NCBI GenBank assembly: GCA_964638865.1
Contig: CAZXBG010000034.1
Location: 1-30,352, forward strand
Length of the DNA: 30,352 nt
DNA from: UBA7236 sp964638865
GTDB lineage: Bacteria; Bacteroidota; Bacteroidia; Chitinophagales; BACL12
Direction: 5' to 3'
Positions 16,790 to 24,878 of the stretch are shown here, in pieces (position 1 is the first letter of the stretch; every line of letters begins with the position of its first letter). The notes below the pieces were generated by a model that saw nothing but the letters and a program-made list of their open reading frames with translations, did not search any database and had not been told where the DNA came from. The translations under genes were made by a program, and so were the position numbers.

Positions 16790-18211
16790 ATGAAACGAAA
16801 TTTACTCCTCCTTTCAATAATTTTTATAACATTTAGCCTGAGGGCACAGGTATTAACAACCTACGAATTCAAAGTAAAAATCAATGGAGTTTCTGATACT
16901 ACACTTTTTTTAGCGCACCATTACGGCGCTCAACAATATGTAATTGACACCGTTAAAATAAACAGCAATGGCGAAGCTGTTTTTGCAGGAAATGACACTT
17001 TGCCCGGCGGAATTTATTTATGTGTTGCTCCTTCCTTAAAGAATAAATATTTTGAATTTATTGTTAGTGGAAAAGAGCAGAAATTTCAAATGGAAACCGA
17101 TACTTCCGATTTCGTAAAAAATATGAAAGTTACCGGTTCAAAAGAAAATAAATTTTTTTATGAAGATCTCAATTTTATCAATTTCAAAAAAAATGAAATA
17201 ACGCTGTTAAAAAATAAATTGCAAAGTGTTGGTGAAACTTCTGAAGAAGGAAAACAAATAAAGGAGGAAATGAAAACGGTAAATAAGCAGGTAGAAGATG
17301 AACGTTCTAGAATAATAAGTGAAAATCCGGAACTATTTTATACATCGTTTCTAAAATGTGTAACCGACATAAAGATACCGGATGCGCCCTTAAATCCGGA
17401 TGGCACAAAAGATTCTACTTTCCCGATACGTTATGTAAGAACACATTATTTTGATAATATAAATTTTAATGATGAACGTTTATTACGAACAAATATGTAT
17501 GACATCCGCATTAAAAAATATTTGAAGGACTATGTGCAGAAAACACCTGATTCCATTGATGTTGCAATAGACTTTATTATCAGCAAAACAAAAGTAAATA
17601 AATACACTTTTCAATTTGTAACGGTAATGTTATTGAATGAGTATGCAAATTCCAAGATCATGGGATTTGATGCAGTATATGTTTACCTGGTTGATAAATA
17701 TTATTCAACTGGCCAGGCATTTTGGTTGGATGATGTAGGGTTATATCGAATTCAGGCTCAAGCGGATAAAATAAGACCTACGCTAATCGGAAAACAGGCT
17801 CCTCCAATGATATTGCAGGATACTTTAAATAATGATATTGCCTTATATTCAATCAACAATCAGTTTACTGTGATTGTTTTTTGGAGTCCTGATTGCGGCC
17901 ATTGCAAAAAAGATATGCCGAAATATGAAAAGTTGTATTCTGAACTTTCACCTTTAGGTGTTGAATTTTATGCAGTGTATTCTGAAGAAGAATTTGATAA
18001 ATGGAAGAAATGGTTAAGCGAGCACCCTTACCCCTGGATAAACGTTGCTAATATTAAAATGAAAGAAGCATATCAGGTTAAATATAATGTTGATCAAACC
18101 CCAATGATCTTTATCTTAGATAAAAATAAAAAGATAATAGGTAAAAAAATAGGTGTTGATCAAGTGAAAGAAATAATTATGCATCAGATAGAAATGGAAA
18201 AATCGGAATAA
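16790..18211 (+). CDS. TlpA-like thioredoxin-fold protein with DUF4369- and DUF5106-like regions
   Basis: Exported thiol-disulfide protein, probably in the periplasm. 473 aa: a signal peptide (about 1-19, ending LRAQ); a beta-rich DUF4369-like region (about 25-120) with the ISNTTLFLAHHYG type opening (here VSDTTLFLAHHYG); a helical DUF5106-like middle (about 120-335); and a thioredoxin domain with WSPDCGHCKKDMP, the CGHC cysteines being Cys369 and Cys372, and the cis-Pro QTPMIF loop. Similar proteins are abundant in Bacteroidota and are thought to reduce or exchange disulfides; the substrate is not known. Its position between folC and msrB suggests a link to redox repair, which is inference. 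Confidence 0.87.
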   Translation: MKRNLLLLSIIFITFSLRAQVLTTYEFKVKINGVSDTTLFLAHHYGAQQYVIDTVKINSNGEAVFAGNDTLPGGIYLCVAPSLKNKYFEFIVSGKEQKFQMETDTSDFVKNMKVTGSKENKFFYEDLNFINFKKNEITLLKNKLQSVGETSEEGKQIKEEMKTVNKQVEDERSRIISENPELFYTSFLKCVTDIKIPDAPLNPDGTKDSTFPIRYVRTHYFDNINFNDERLLRTNMYDIRIKKYLKDYVQKTPDSIDVAIDFIISKTKVNKYTFQFVTVMLLNEYANSKIMGFDAVYVYLVDKYYSTGQAFWLDDVGLYRIQAQADKIRPTLIGKQAPPMILQDTLNNDIALYSINNQFTVIVFWSPDCGHCKKDMPKYEKLYSELSPLGVEFYAVYSEEEFDKWKKWLSEHPYPWINVANIKMKEAYQVKYNVDQTPMIFILDKNKKIIGKKIGVDQVKEIIMHQIEMEKSE

Positions 18212-18238
18212 TTTTAATTATAATCAAATTAATACCTA

Positions 18239-18667
18239 ATGATTATGGAAAATAAAAACAACGAAAATAAATATATAGTAATAAGATCGGTAGAGGAATG
18301 GAAAAAAATATTGAGCCCGGAGCAGTATCGAATTTTGCGTAAAAAGGGGACAGAACAGCCATTTACAGGAGAATTCGATCATTTTTTTGGTGATGGCACT
18401 TACTTTTGTGCCGGTTGCGGACAACAATTATTTGTATCTGATTCGAAATTTGATTCCGGTTGCGGATGGCCGGCATTTGACAAGGAAGTTGAAAAGGGAG
18501 TTATAGAATATATCTTTGATAAAACTTTCGGTATGGTTCGCACGGAGATTTTATGTAATAATTGTGGTGGCCACTTAGGTCACGTATTCGACGACGGCCC
18601 AACGGAAACAGGTCAACGTTTTTGTGTCAATTCGGCAGCTTTAAAATTTGAAGAAGAAACGAAATAA
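18239..18667 (+). CDS. msrB: Peptide-methionine (R)-S-oxide reductase
   Basis: Repairs the R isomer of methionine sulfoxide in proteins using thiol reductants. 142 aa, complete. Two CxxC zinc sites (Cys57/Cys60 in FCAGCG and Cys106/Cys109 in LCNNCGG), the SGCGWP segment with Cys75, GHLGHVFDDGP, and the catalytic RFCVNSAAL with Cys129. No signal peptide is visible, so it is probably cytoplasmic. A second ATG two codons downstream (18245) is equally possible. It follows the TlpA-like gene by 27 nt. Confidence 0.96.
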   Translation: MIMENKNNENKYIVIRSVEEWKKILSPEQYRILRKKGTEQPFTGEFDHFFGDGTYFCAGCGQQLFVSDSKFDSGCGWPAFDKEVEKGVIEYIFDKTFGMVRTEILCNNCGGHLGHVFDDGPTETGQRFCVNSAALKFEEETK

Positions 18668-18707
18668 TTTTAAATAGGACGGTAATAATCAATCGACAGA
18701 TCTATTC

Positions 18708-18765
18708 ATTACTCATTACTCATTACTCATTACTCATTTCATCATTTCATCATTTCATCATTTCC
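18708..18765. repeat. Tandem short repeats: four heptamers then three octamers
   Basis: ATTACTC is repeated exactly four times (18708-18735) and runs directly into ATTTCATC repeated three times plus a partial copy (18736-18765). It lies in the convergent gap between msrB and the sensor kinase and includes the kinase stop codon (18758-18760). Both units could have arisen by slippage; it has no visible coding role. Confidence 0.9.
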
Positions 18766-19807
18766 ACTTTTTTAAAGTAAACCCGAAAGTAGACCCCTCT
18801 CCTATTGTGCTTCTCACATTTACAGTTTGATCATGTGCTTCCACAATGTGTTTAACTATTGCGAGACCTAATCCTGTGCCACCCATATCTCTTGATCGAC
18901 TTTTTTCGATGCGAAAGAATCGCTCAAAAACCCGGTTTAAATGCTCCTTTGAAATTCCCGTTCCATTATCTGCAATCTCCACAAGAATATGTTCACCCAT
19001 ATTATAAAATCCTGCGTGAATATATCCTCCTTCTTTTCCGTATTTAATTGCATTACTGATTAGGTTAACAAGAACTTCCCGTATAAATTTCTCGTCTGCT
19101 TTCACATTATAAACATGGTCACAACCTTCTTTGATCCCCAATTTAATTTTAGATTGTTTTGCCTGTATTTCCAGCGATTCATAAACTTCTTTTGTTAATT
19201 CGCAAACATCAAATTTATTGAGATTCAATTTCAACTCCCCGCTTTCCAACATAGAAATATTTACCAGATCATCAATTATCATGATCATGCGTTCCACATT
19301 TTTCAGTGCCTTGTCGATATAGAGCTTATTGATAGACTCATCCCTAATTCCCCCGTCAGTAAGTGTTTCAAGATATCCCTGAATACTCATGATGGGCGTT
19401 TTTAATTCGTGGGATACATTTCCCAGGAATTCTTTTCTGTAGTCTGCCTGTTTAATTAATAGATCAATTTCCGAGCTTCTAGCCTTGGCCCATTCGAGCA
19501 CTTCGTTGTTCACTTCCGAAATTACATCCGACGACATCGTCATTTTTTCATCCGCTTTACCTTTAGTTGATTTTAATCCGTGAATGTTCTTATAAACCAA
19601 TTTGATTTTCCGGTATATAAATTTTTCAACCGTATAATAAAAAACAAAAAATACGGCTGTAAAGACCACGATTGGAATTATTATATATTGGTAAACCGGA
19701 AAATCTAACTTAGGTATTAAGTAACCTAACAGCTCCAGAATGAGCAAAATCAATAATATGATACAGGACGAGGCAAATACGATCCGGCCCGGTGAGGCAT
19801 TTTTCAT
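18758..19807 (-). CDS. PhoR-like sensor histidine kinase
   Basis: Membrane kinase for the response regulator encoded just upstream. 349 aa: two membrane helices (about 9-31 and 40-59) with only a short loop between them, so it lacks an extracytoplasmic sensor domain; a linker; HisKA with GNVSHELKTP (phosphoacceptor His133); and a HATPase domain with NLISNAIKYG, DNGTGI and GGTGLGLAI. The regulator's TAA stop directly abuts this ATG (no spacer), so the two are co-translated from one mRNA. Similarity to PhoR is by architecture and motifs; a phosphate role is not shown, because no pst genes are nearby. Its C-terminus ends inside the tandem repeat. Confidence 0.92.
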   Translation of the reverse strand: MKNASPGRIVFASSCIILLILLILELLGYLIPKLDFPVYQYIIIPIVVFTAVFFVFYYTVEKFIYRKIKLVYKNIHGLKSTKGKADEKMTMSSDVISEVNNEVLEWAKARSSEIDLLIKQADYRKEFLGNVSHELKTPIMSIQGYLETLTDGGIRDESINKLYIDKALKNVERMIMIIDDLVNISMLESGELKLNLNKFDVCELTKEVYESLEIQAKQSKIKLGIKEGCDHVYNVKADEKFIREVLVNLISNAIKYGKEGGYIHAGFYNMGEHILVEIADNGTGISKEHLNRVFERFFRIEKSRSRDMGGTGLGLAIVKHIVEAHDQTVNVRSTIGEGSTFGFTLKKWK

Positions 19808-20491
19808 TTAATGGTCAAATTTATAACCAATTCCTTTTATTGTCTTAATAAAATCCTCCCCTATCTTTTCTCTTATCTTTCTGATGTGTACATCAATTGT
19901 TCTGTCGCCCACTATTACATCCATCCCCCATATCCTGTTAAAGATCTCCTGACGGGTAAAAACCTTTCCCGGTTTGGAAGCTAACAACTGAATGAGTTCA
20001 AATTCTTTTTTGGCAAGTGTTATCGGAACCTCTTTTACATATACTAAAAATTTCTCCTCATCTATTGCCAGATCACCATAAGTTACCTTTTCAGAATGAG
20101 AATCTACAGTTTGAGTTCTTCTCAACAGGGCTTTTATCCTGCTCAATAGAATACGTGGTTTAATTGGTTTGGTAATGTAATCATCTGCACCCACATCGAA
20201 TCCTTGCACCTGCGTAAAATCTTCGTTTCTGGCTGTTAAAAAGGCAATGAGCGTATTGTCAAACTCACGAATGCTGCGCAATTCGCGACAAACCTCTATT
20301 CCATCCATTTCCGGCATCATGATATCCAGCAATATAAGATTCGGTTTTTCAGAAATTGCTTTTTCTAAAGCGATCTTCCCGTTTGATGCTCTGATCACAG
20401 CATAATCCTCTTTCAGTAGGTTATATTCTATCACCTCCAAAATGTCCGGTTCATCATCTACAATTAAAATTTTGATCTTTTCGTTATGCAT
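19808..20491 (-). CDS. OmpR/PhoB family response regulator
   Basis: 227-aa DNA-binding regulator. The receiver domain has the acidic pair VDDEPD (residues 11-16), the phosphoacceptor Asp56 in LILLDIMMPEMDG and the conserved Lys in YITKPIKP. The winged-helix domain ends with RTIDVHIRKIREKIG and GIGYKFD. It pairs with the abutting sensor kinase. A likely promoter with TAACTTTA and a TTG upstream lies in the intergenic region shared with the divergent hybrid kinase, together with repeated GTTAA half-sites that may be its own binding site. Confidence 0.94.
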   Translation of the reverse strand: MHNEKIKILIVDDEPDILEVIEYNLLKEDYAVIRASNGKIALEKAISEKPNLILLDIMMPEMDGIEVCRELRSIREFDNTLIAFLTARNEDFTQVQGFDVGADDYITKPIKPRILLSRIKALLRRTQTVDSHSEKVTYGDLAIDEEKFLVYVKEVPITLAKKEFELIQLLASKPGKVFTRQEIFNRIWGMDVIVGDRTIDVHIRKIREKIGEDFIKTIKGIGYKFDH

Positions 20492-20505
20492 ATTAGAATT
20501 TGATG

Positions 20506-20533
20506 TAAAGTTAGACCTGGGGTATTAAGCCAA
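20506..20533 (-). promoter_or_regulatory. Promoter for the response regulator-sensor kinase pair
   Basis: On the minus strand, TTG (20531-20533) and TAACTTTA (20506-20513) are separated by 17 nt, close to the Bacteroidota -33/-7 arrangement, with the -7 element one base off consensus. The ATG follows about 15 nt downstream. Confidence 0.4.
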
Positions 20534-20545
20534 TCTCAAAATTAA

Positions 20546-20562
20546 GTTAATTTAACGTTAAA
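20546..20562. promoter_or_regulatory. Three adjacent GTTAA/TTAAC half-sites
   Basis: GTTAA-T-TTAAC-GTTAA in alternating orientation, containing the 12-bp palindrome TTTAACGTTAAA (20551-20562). It lies between the divergent regulator and hybrid-kinase genes. OmpR-type regulators often bind short repeated half-sites near their own promoters, so autoregulation is a reasonable guess. Confidence 0.3.
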
Positions 20563-20592
20563 GAAACAACTACTTTACTTTAAAGGACAATT

Positions 20593-20618
20593 TTACCCTT
20601 TTAACCAAAAAAGGGTAA
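20593..20618. promoter_or_regulatory. Inverted repeat overlapping the hybrid-kinase promoter
   Basis: TTACCCTTTT (20593-20602) and AAAAGGGTAA (20609-20618) are perfect 10-bp arms with a 6-nt spacer. The right arm overlaps a -7-like element TAACTTTA (20616-20623), 10 nt before the ATG at 20634, while the left arm lies near the expected -33 position. A protein bound here would be placed to block RNA polymerase. A leader hairpin is unlikely because the transcript would start after it. Confidence 0.42.
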
Positions 20619-20633
20619 CTTTATCATCGAAAT

Positions 20634-23231
20634 ATGTCAGAAAAAGCTTCCACTTCCTCCCTTACCGCTAAGCTGATTGCCGGATTTATGGTTTCGATCA
20701 CCCTTGTTGGATTTGCAGCATATTTTGCCTTTCAAAACTTCAATAAACTTCTGGGCTCCGTCGAAACTCTTTCTTCCCCGAATAATTCAGCAGAGGAATT
20801 GCAGGATATTGTAAATATCATGTTTGAAGCGGATGGAAATATGCGGAGTTACATAATGACAAATGATTACACAGCTCTGCAAACTTATATGTTAGAGATG
20901 GAGGAAATCAGTATTGAGTTGGAAAATCTAAAACAAGATCAGGCCTTTGCACAATCGGAAAAAACACTCGACAGTTTAGGCGAATATTTTCAGGATAAGG
21001 CAGATTTGATGTATTCGCTGGTAATATTTAAACAATCGAGCGAATATGAGGAACTCAATACCAAGGCTGTCCAAAAAATATCCTCTACTGCAGAGGTAAA
21101 TGAAAGCAATAACAGGTTAAATCAGGAGTCTCCAACGCAAGAACCCGGCATTAAACAACCGGCGATTTCAAAACCGGAAGCCGAAACCAAAAAAAGTGAC
21201 AAAAAAAATAAGAAAAAGGATGAGGGTTTTCTTACTAATTTATTTTCAGGAAAAAATAAGAAAGGCAATAAAACGACCACAAATTCAAACATTGTTATTT
21301 TAAGTGATACAGTAAAAACGGAAAGCAGTACCTCCGCCTATAATTATCAAATTGCTGAAAATCCCTCCTTGAATATGGAAGACGTGCGCAAGATATTTAA
21401 AGAAATTGATGATGAACAAAAAAGGTATAATACTCAACTCACAAAAAAGGAATTAGAAATATTGGCAAGTGATAAGATCGTTATAAAAAAAATTAATGAA
21501 GTAATTGAACGGATACAAATTGATCAACTCAATAATTCGGAAGCCCTGCTTTTAGCAGCGAGTGCTAATGCGAAAAAATCTTCTCGCACCATGTTGCTGA
21601 TTGGCTCAGCTGCCTTATTTTTTGGTTTGATCTTTATGGGTGTGATTTTGATTGATATTAATAGAAGTAACCGCTTTAAATTACAATTAATTGAAGCCAG
21701 AAATAAAGCAGAATATCTGGCTAAAGCAAAGGAGGAGTTTTTGGCTAACATGAGTCATGAGATCAGAACACCTTTAAATGCTATTATAGGATTTTCAGAA
21801 CAACTGGAAAACACCTCGTTAAAAACCTCTCAGAGAAAATATCTAAGGGCAGTTTCAAATGCCGGGTCCCATTTATTAAACACGGTAAACGACATTCTCG
21901 ATCTTTCTAAAATCGAAGCAGGAAAACTTGCAATTGATGAACATCCATTTGTTATGAAAGATGTGATAGAAGAAATTGCTTCCATACTCGAAATCAAGGC
22001 TGAAGAAAAGGGACTTCAATTAAATACATTTATTTATGACAATTCGGATGAATTGATAGTTGGAGATCCTTTCAGAGTTAAACAAATTTTGTATAATATA
22101 ACCGGAAATGCTATTAAATTTACTGAAAAAGGACAGATTGAAATTAAATGCGAAGGCATTAGAGGTAAAAATACAATTGATTACCGCATAGCGATCACTG
22201 ATTCGGGAATTGGAATACCTGCGGATAAACTCGAAGGTATATTCGAATCTTTTGAACAGGCAGAAAAATCTACCTCGAGAAAATATGGAGGTACAGGATT
22301 GGGACTATCCATTTCTAAAAAAATAGCCGAATTGTTAAATGGAAAAATAACAATTTCGAGTGAAGAAAGTAAAGGTTCTGTATTTACTATTTCATTGCCA
22401 ATGCGATTCGCTACATCCAAAGAAAAAGAAATTAATGGCAAGGATATCGGCAGAAAATCAGATTTGCATGGCCTTGAGATTTTAATAGTGGATGATGAGC
22501 CATTTAATTTAATGTTGGCTGAGATTATATTAAATAAACACGGTGCTCATATTTCTGTTGCTAACAACGGTAGAGTTGCACTTGAAAAAATAGAGCTGCA
22601 AAGTTTTGATATCGTACTTGCAGATCTGCATATGCCGGAAGTTGATGGTTACACCCTTGCAAATAAAATTCGTGAACAATATTTGCAAGTCCCGCTCATT
22701 GCGTTAACTGCCAACGTAATGCAAAATGACCAGGAAAAAATACGACAAAGTGGTTTTAATGATATTTTATTAAAACCGTATAAGGAAGCGGAACTCTTAA
22801 ATATGATAGCTAAGTATGCACCTGTGGTGATTGGCGAAAATAAGGACGAGATTAATTCTATGGAGCAATCTGAACAAACAGAATTATATGATCTTGCCGA
22901 AATAAAAAGATTTTCAGATAATGATACCTCCATATTAATTTCCATAATTGAATCCTTTGTGCATAATAATTCATTAAATTTATTTACATTAAAGGATGCA
23001 GTTTCAAAAAAAGATTTTCATGTCATTAGGAATACAGCGCATAAAATGCTCCCTTCTTATAATCATTTTCACGTTTTTGACATCATATCTGAATTAAAAC
23101 AATTAGAGATTGTTCTGGATAACACAGAACTTGATATTTGGAATATTTATAAGAAAATTGAGACCGTAAGTAAAGAATTATATATCAAACTTGATCAGGA
23201 ATGTAATAGACTAAAAGTTGATGTTTATTGA
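20634..23231 (+). CDS. Membrane hybrid sensor histidine kinase with receiver and HPt domains
   Basis: 865 aa, a complete phosphorelay in one protein. Order: membrane helix (about 12-33); a helical extracytoplasmic region interrupted at about 150-225 by a low-complexity Lys/Asn/Ser-rich insert containing KKSDKKNKKKDEGFL; a second membrane helix (about 319-341); HisKA with NMSHEIRTPLNAI (His375); HATPase with GNAIKFT, DSGIGIP and GGTGLGLSI; a receiver with VDDEP and Asp664 in LADLHMPEVDG; and an HPt-like tail with NTAHKMLP (His803), lacking the usual Gly after the Lys. The stimulus is unknown. The convergent NtrC-type activator, about 60 bp away, is a natural partner for His803, but the PhoB-like regulator is also close. 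The Lys-rich insert is odd for a periplasmic segment. Confidence 0.92.
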   Translation: MSEKASTSSLTAKLIAGFMVSITLVGFAAYFAFQNFNKLLGSVETLSSPNNSAEELQDIVNIMFEADGNMRSYIMTNDYTALQTYMLEMEEISIELENLKQDQAFAQSEKTLDSLGEYFQDKADLMYSLVIFKQSSEYEELNTKAVQKISSTAEVNESNNRLNQESPTQEPGIKQPAISKPEAETKKSDKKNKKKDEGFLTNLFSGKNKKGNKTTTNSNIVILSDTVKTESSTSAYNYQIAENPSLNMEDVRKIFKEIDDEQKRYNTQLTKKELEILASDKIVIKKINEVIERIQIDQLNNSEALLLAASANAKKSSRTMLLIGSAALFFGLIFMGVILIDINRSNRFKLQLIEARNKAEYLAKAKEEFLANMSHEIRTPLNAIIGFSEQLENTSLKTSQRKYLRAVSNAGSHLLNTVNDILDLSKIEAGKLAIDEHPFVMKDVIEEIASILEIKAEEKGLQLNTFIYDNSDELIVGDPFRVKQILYNITGNAIKFTEKGQIEIKCEGIRGKNTIDYRIAITDSGIGIPADKLEGIFESFEQAEKSTSRKYGGTGLGLSISKKIAELLNGKITISSEESKGSVFTISLPMRFATSKEKEINGKDIGRKSDLHGLEILIVDDEPFNLMLAEIILNKHGAHISVANNGRVALEKIELQSFDIVLADLHMPEVDGYTLANKIREQYLQVPLIALTANVMQNDQEKIRQSGFNDILLKPYKEAELLNMIAKYAPVVIGENKDEINSMEQSEQTELYDLAEIKRFSDNDTSILISIIESFVHNNSLNLFTLKDAVSKKDFHVIRNTAHKMLPSYNHFHVFDIISELKQLEIVLDNTELDIWNIYKKIETVSKELYIKLDQECNRLKVDVY

Positions 23232-23290
23232 AAATAATGCTTAACCACCAACATCAGAATATTTATATAAATTATTTTATTAACACCGTT

Positions 23291-24721
23291 TCAACCTTCG
23301 TCGTTTCCGGTCAAAATTTTATATAACTTCATTTTATTATACAAAGTTTTCCGGTCGATCTTGAGAATTGTTGCTGCTTTACTTTTGTTATAGTTTACCT
23401 TAATCAAAGTATTTAAGATCATTTCTTTTTCTGTTTTTTCTGCCAATGATTTCAAATCACCCGGTTGTTGTTCAACAGGTTGTTGATTGGTATGATTCCC
23501 GGAGACCTCTTCGCGTTTTTCGAAAACAATCTCATGAGGAAGGGTTTCTTTTTTCACTAGTTCACCTGAAGTAAGCAATACGGCACGTCGCACAACATTG
23601 CGCAATTCTCGTAAATTACCCGGCCATGAATATTTCCTGAAGATCCCTTTTACTTCATCATCAAAATCCTCAACATCCTTATTTAATTCCTGATTTGCAA
23701 GATTTAAAAAATGTTCAGCAAAAACACCAACATCCTCTCCTCTATCTCGCAGGGAAGGAACAACCATGGTAAATTCATTTAGCCTGTGATAAAGGTCCTC
23801 ACGAAATGCACCTTTTTTAACTGATTCCTGAAGATCTTCATTAGTTGCAACAATTATGCGCACATCTATTTCGACATCCTGGTTACTTCCAATTTTTCTG
23901 ATCTTTCTTTCCTGTATTGCTCGCAATAATTGCACTTGTATCTCATAGGATAAATTTCCTATTTCATCTAAAAATAATGTGCCTCCTTCGGCATAAACAA
24001 ATTGCCCTGTTTTATCAACTATTGCTCCAGTAAATGATCCTTTTATATGTCCAAATAATTCACTTGCCGCTAATTCTCTGCTCAATGCACCACAATCAAT
24101 TGAAACAAATGGTTTATGCATCCGCTTACTCTTCTGATGTATCATTTTCGCAACGTATTCTTTACCGGTTCCACTTTCACCGTGAATAATTACCGATAAA
24201 TTTGTGGGCGCTACAACATCTATGTACGACATTATTCTTTTCGCAGTATCACTTTCCCCTTCTATGTATTCAAAAATATTTTTAGGAGATTTTTTTTTTG
24301 GAGGTTGATTGTTGTTATTATTACTTTGTAAAGGCGGAATTATAGCAACAGTTTCCTTTTCCCTTTTTAATGCATTATTAATGGTCAGTAAAATCTCATC
24401 CGGGTTTACAGGTTTTGTAACATATTCATATGCACCATTTTGCATTGCCTTTACAGCTATGCGAATATCTGCGTAGGAGGTCATTATAATTACCGGCATT
24501 CCTGGTTTAATTTCTCTGATCTCCTTTAATAATTCCAACCCATCCGTATCAGGTAAACGAAAATCGCTTAGAATAACATCAAAATTCTCCTTCTTCACCT
24601 GCAAAATTGCCTCAGCACCTGAGAATGCAGTTGCGGTTGCAAAATCCCTTTTGCTTAAAAAACTTTTAAGCATAAGGCAAAAAGTTGGGTCGTCATCAAT
24701 TATTAATACCGAGGGACGCAT
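23291..24721 (-). CDS. NtrC-family sigma-54-dependent response regulator
   Basis: 476-aa activator of RpoN-dependent promoters. Receiver domain (1-120) with LIIDDDP and phosphoacceptor Asp53 in ILSDFRLPDTDG; a short Asn/Lys-rich linker (about 132-147); AAA+ domain with Walker A GESGTGKE (181-188), a sigma-54-contacting loop GSFTGA (228-233, canonical GAFTGA), Walker B GGTLFLDEIG (246-255) and WPGNLRELRN; and a Fis-type helix-turn-helix at the C-terminus with LKIDRKTLYNKMK. All key residues for ATP-driven open-complex formation are present. It converges on the hybrid kinase and diverges from the T9SS protein gene. Its target promoters are not identifiable in the window. Confidence 0.95.
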   Translation of the reverse strand: MRPSVLIIDDDPTFCLMLKSFLSKRDFATATAFSGAEAILQVKKENFDVILSDFRLPDTDGLELLKEIREIKPGMPVIIMTSYADIRIAVKAMQNGAYEYVTKPVNPDEILLTINNALKREKETVAIIPPLQSNNNNNQPPKKKSPKNIFEYIEGESDTAKRIMSYIDVVAPTNLSVIIHGESGTGKEYVAKMIHQKSKRMHKPFVSIDCGALSRELAASELFGHIKGSFTGAIVDKTGQFVYAEGGTLFLDEIGNLSYEIQVQLLRAIQERKIRKIGSNQDVEIDVRIIVATNEDLQESVKKGAFREDLYHRLNEFTMVVPSLRDRGEDVGVFAEHFLNLANQELNKDVEDFDDEVKGIFRKYSWPGNLRELRNVVRRAVLLTSGELVKKETLPHEIVFEKREEVSGNHTNQQPVEQQPGDLKSLAEKTEKEMILNTLIKVNYNKSKAATILKIDRKTLYNKMKLYKILTGNDEG

Positions 24722-24746
24722 ATTTATCAGTTTTTAAATGGACGCT

Positions 24747-24754
24747 CAAATATA
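24747..24754 (-). promoter_or_regulatory. Bacteroidota -7 promoter element for the sigma-54 activator gene
   Basis: Reads TATATTTG on the minus strand, an exact TAnnTTTG match, 25 nt before the ATG at 24721. A TTG lies 16 nt further upstream (24771-24773), a little closer than usual. Confidence 0.45.
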
Positions 24755-24835
24755 ATCAGTAATATTATAACAACTTTCCCCAATTTACTAACTTAAAAAA
24801 ATGGAGAAATATTTTATTTTTTAGCAGTTGCTCCC

Positions 24836-24843
24836 TAAATTTA
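24836..24843 (+). promoter_or_regulatory. Possible -7 element for the T9SS protein gene
   Basis: TAAATTTA differs from TAnnTTTG at the last base and lies 35 nt before the ATG at 24879. No -33 TTG at proper spacing and no -24/-12 sigma-54 motif were found in the 157-nt divergent region. Confidence 0.25.
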
Positions 24844-24878
24844 CACATTCTAATATTTTCATACTTAATTAGCGACTT

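Noticed and set aside
23232..23290. AT palindrome ATTTATATAAAT (23261-23272) as a bidirectional terminator
   Set aside because: No GC in the stem and no distinct U-tract; too weak to call.
24722..24878. Sigma-54 (-24/-12) promoter before the T9SS gene
   Set aside because: The only TTGC (24828) has no GG at the required upstream spacing.
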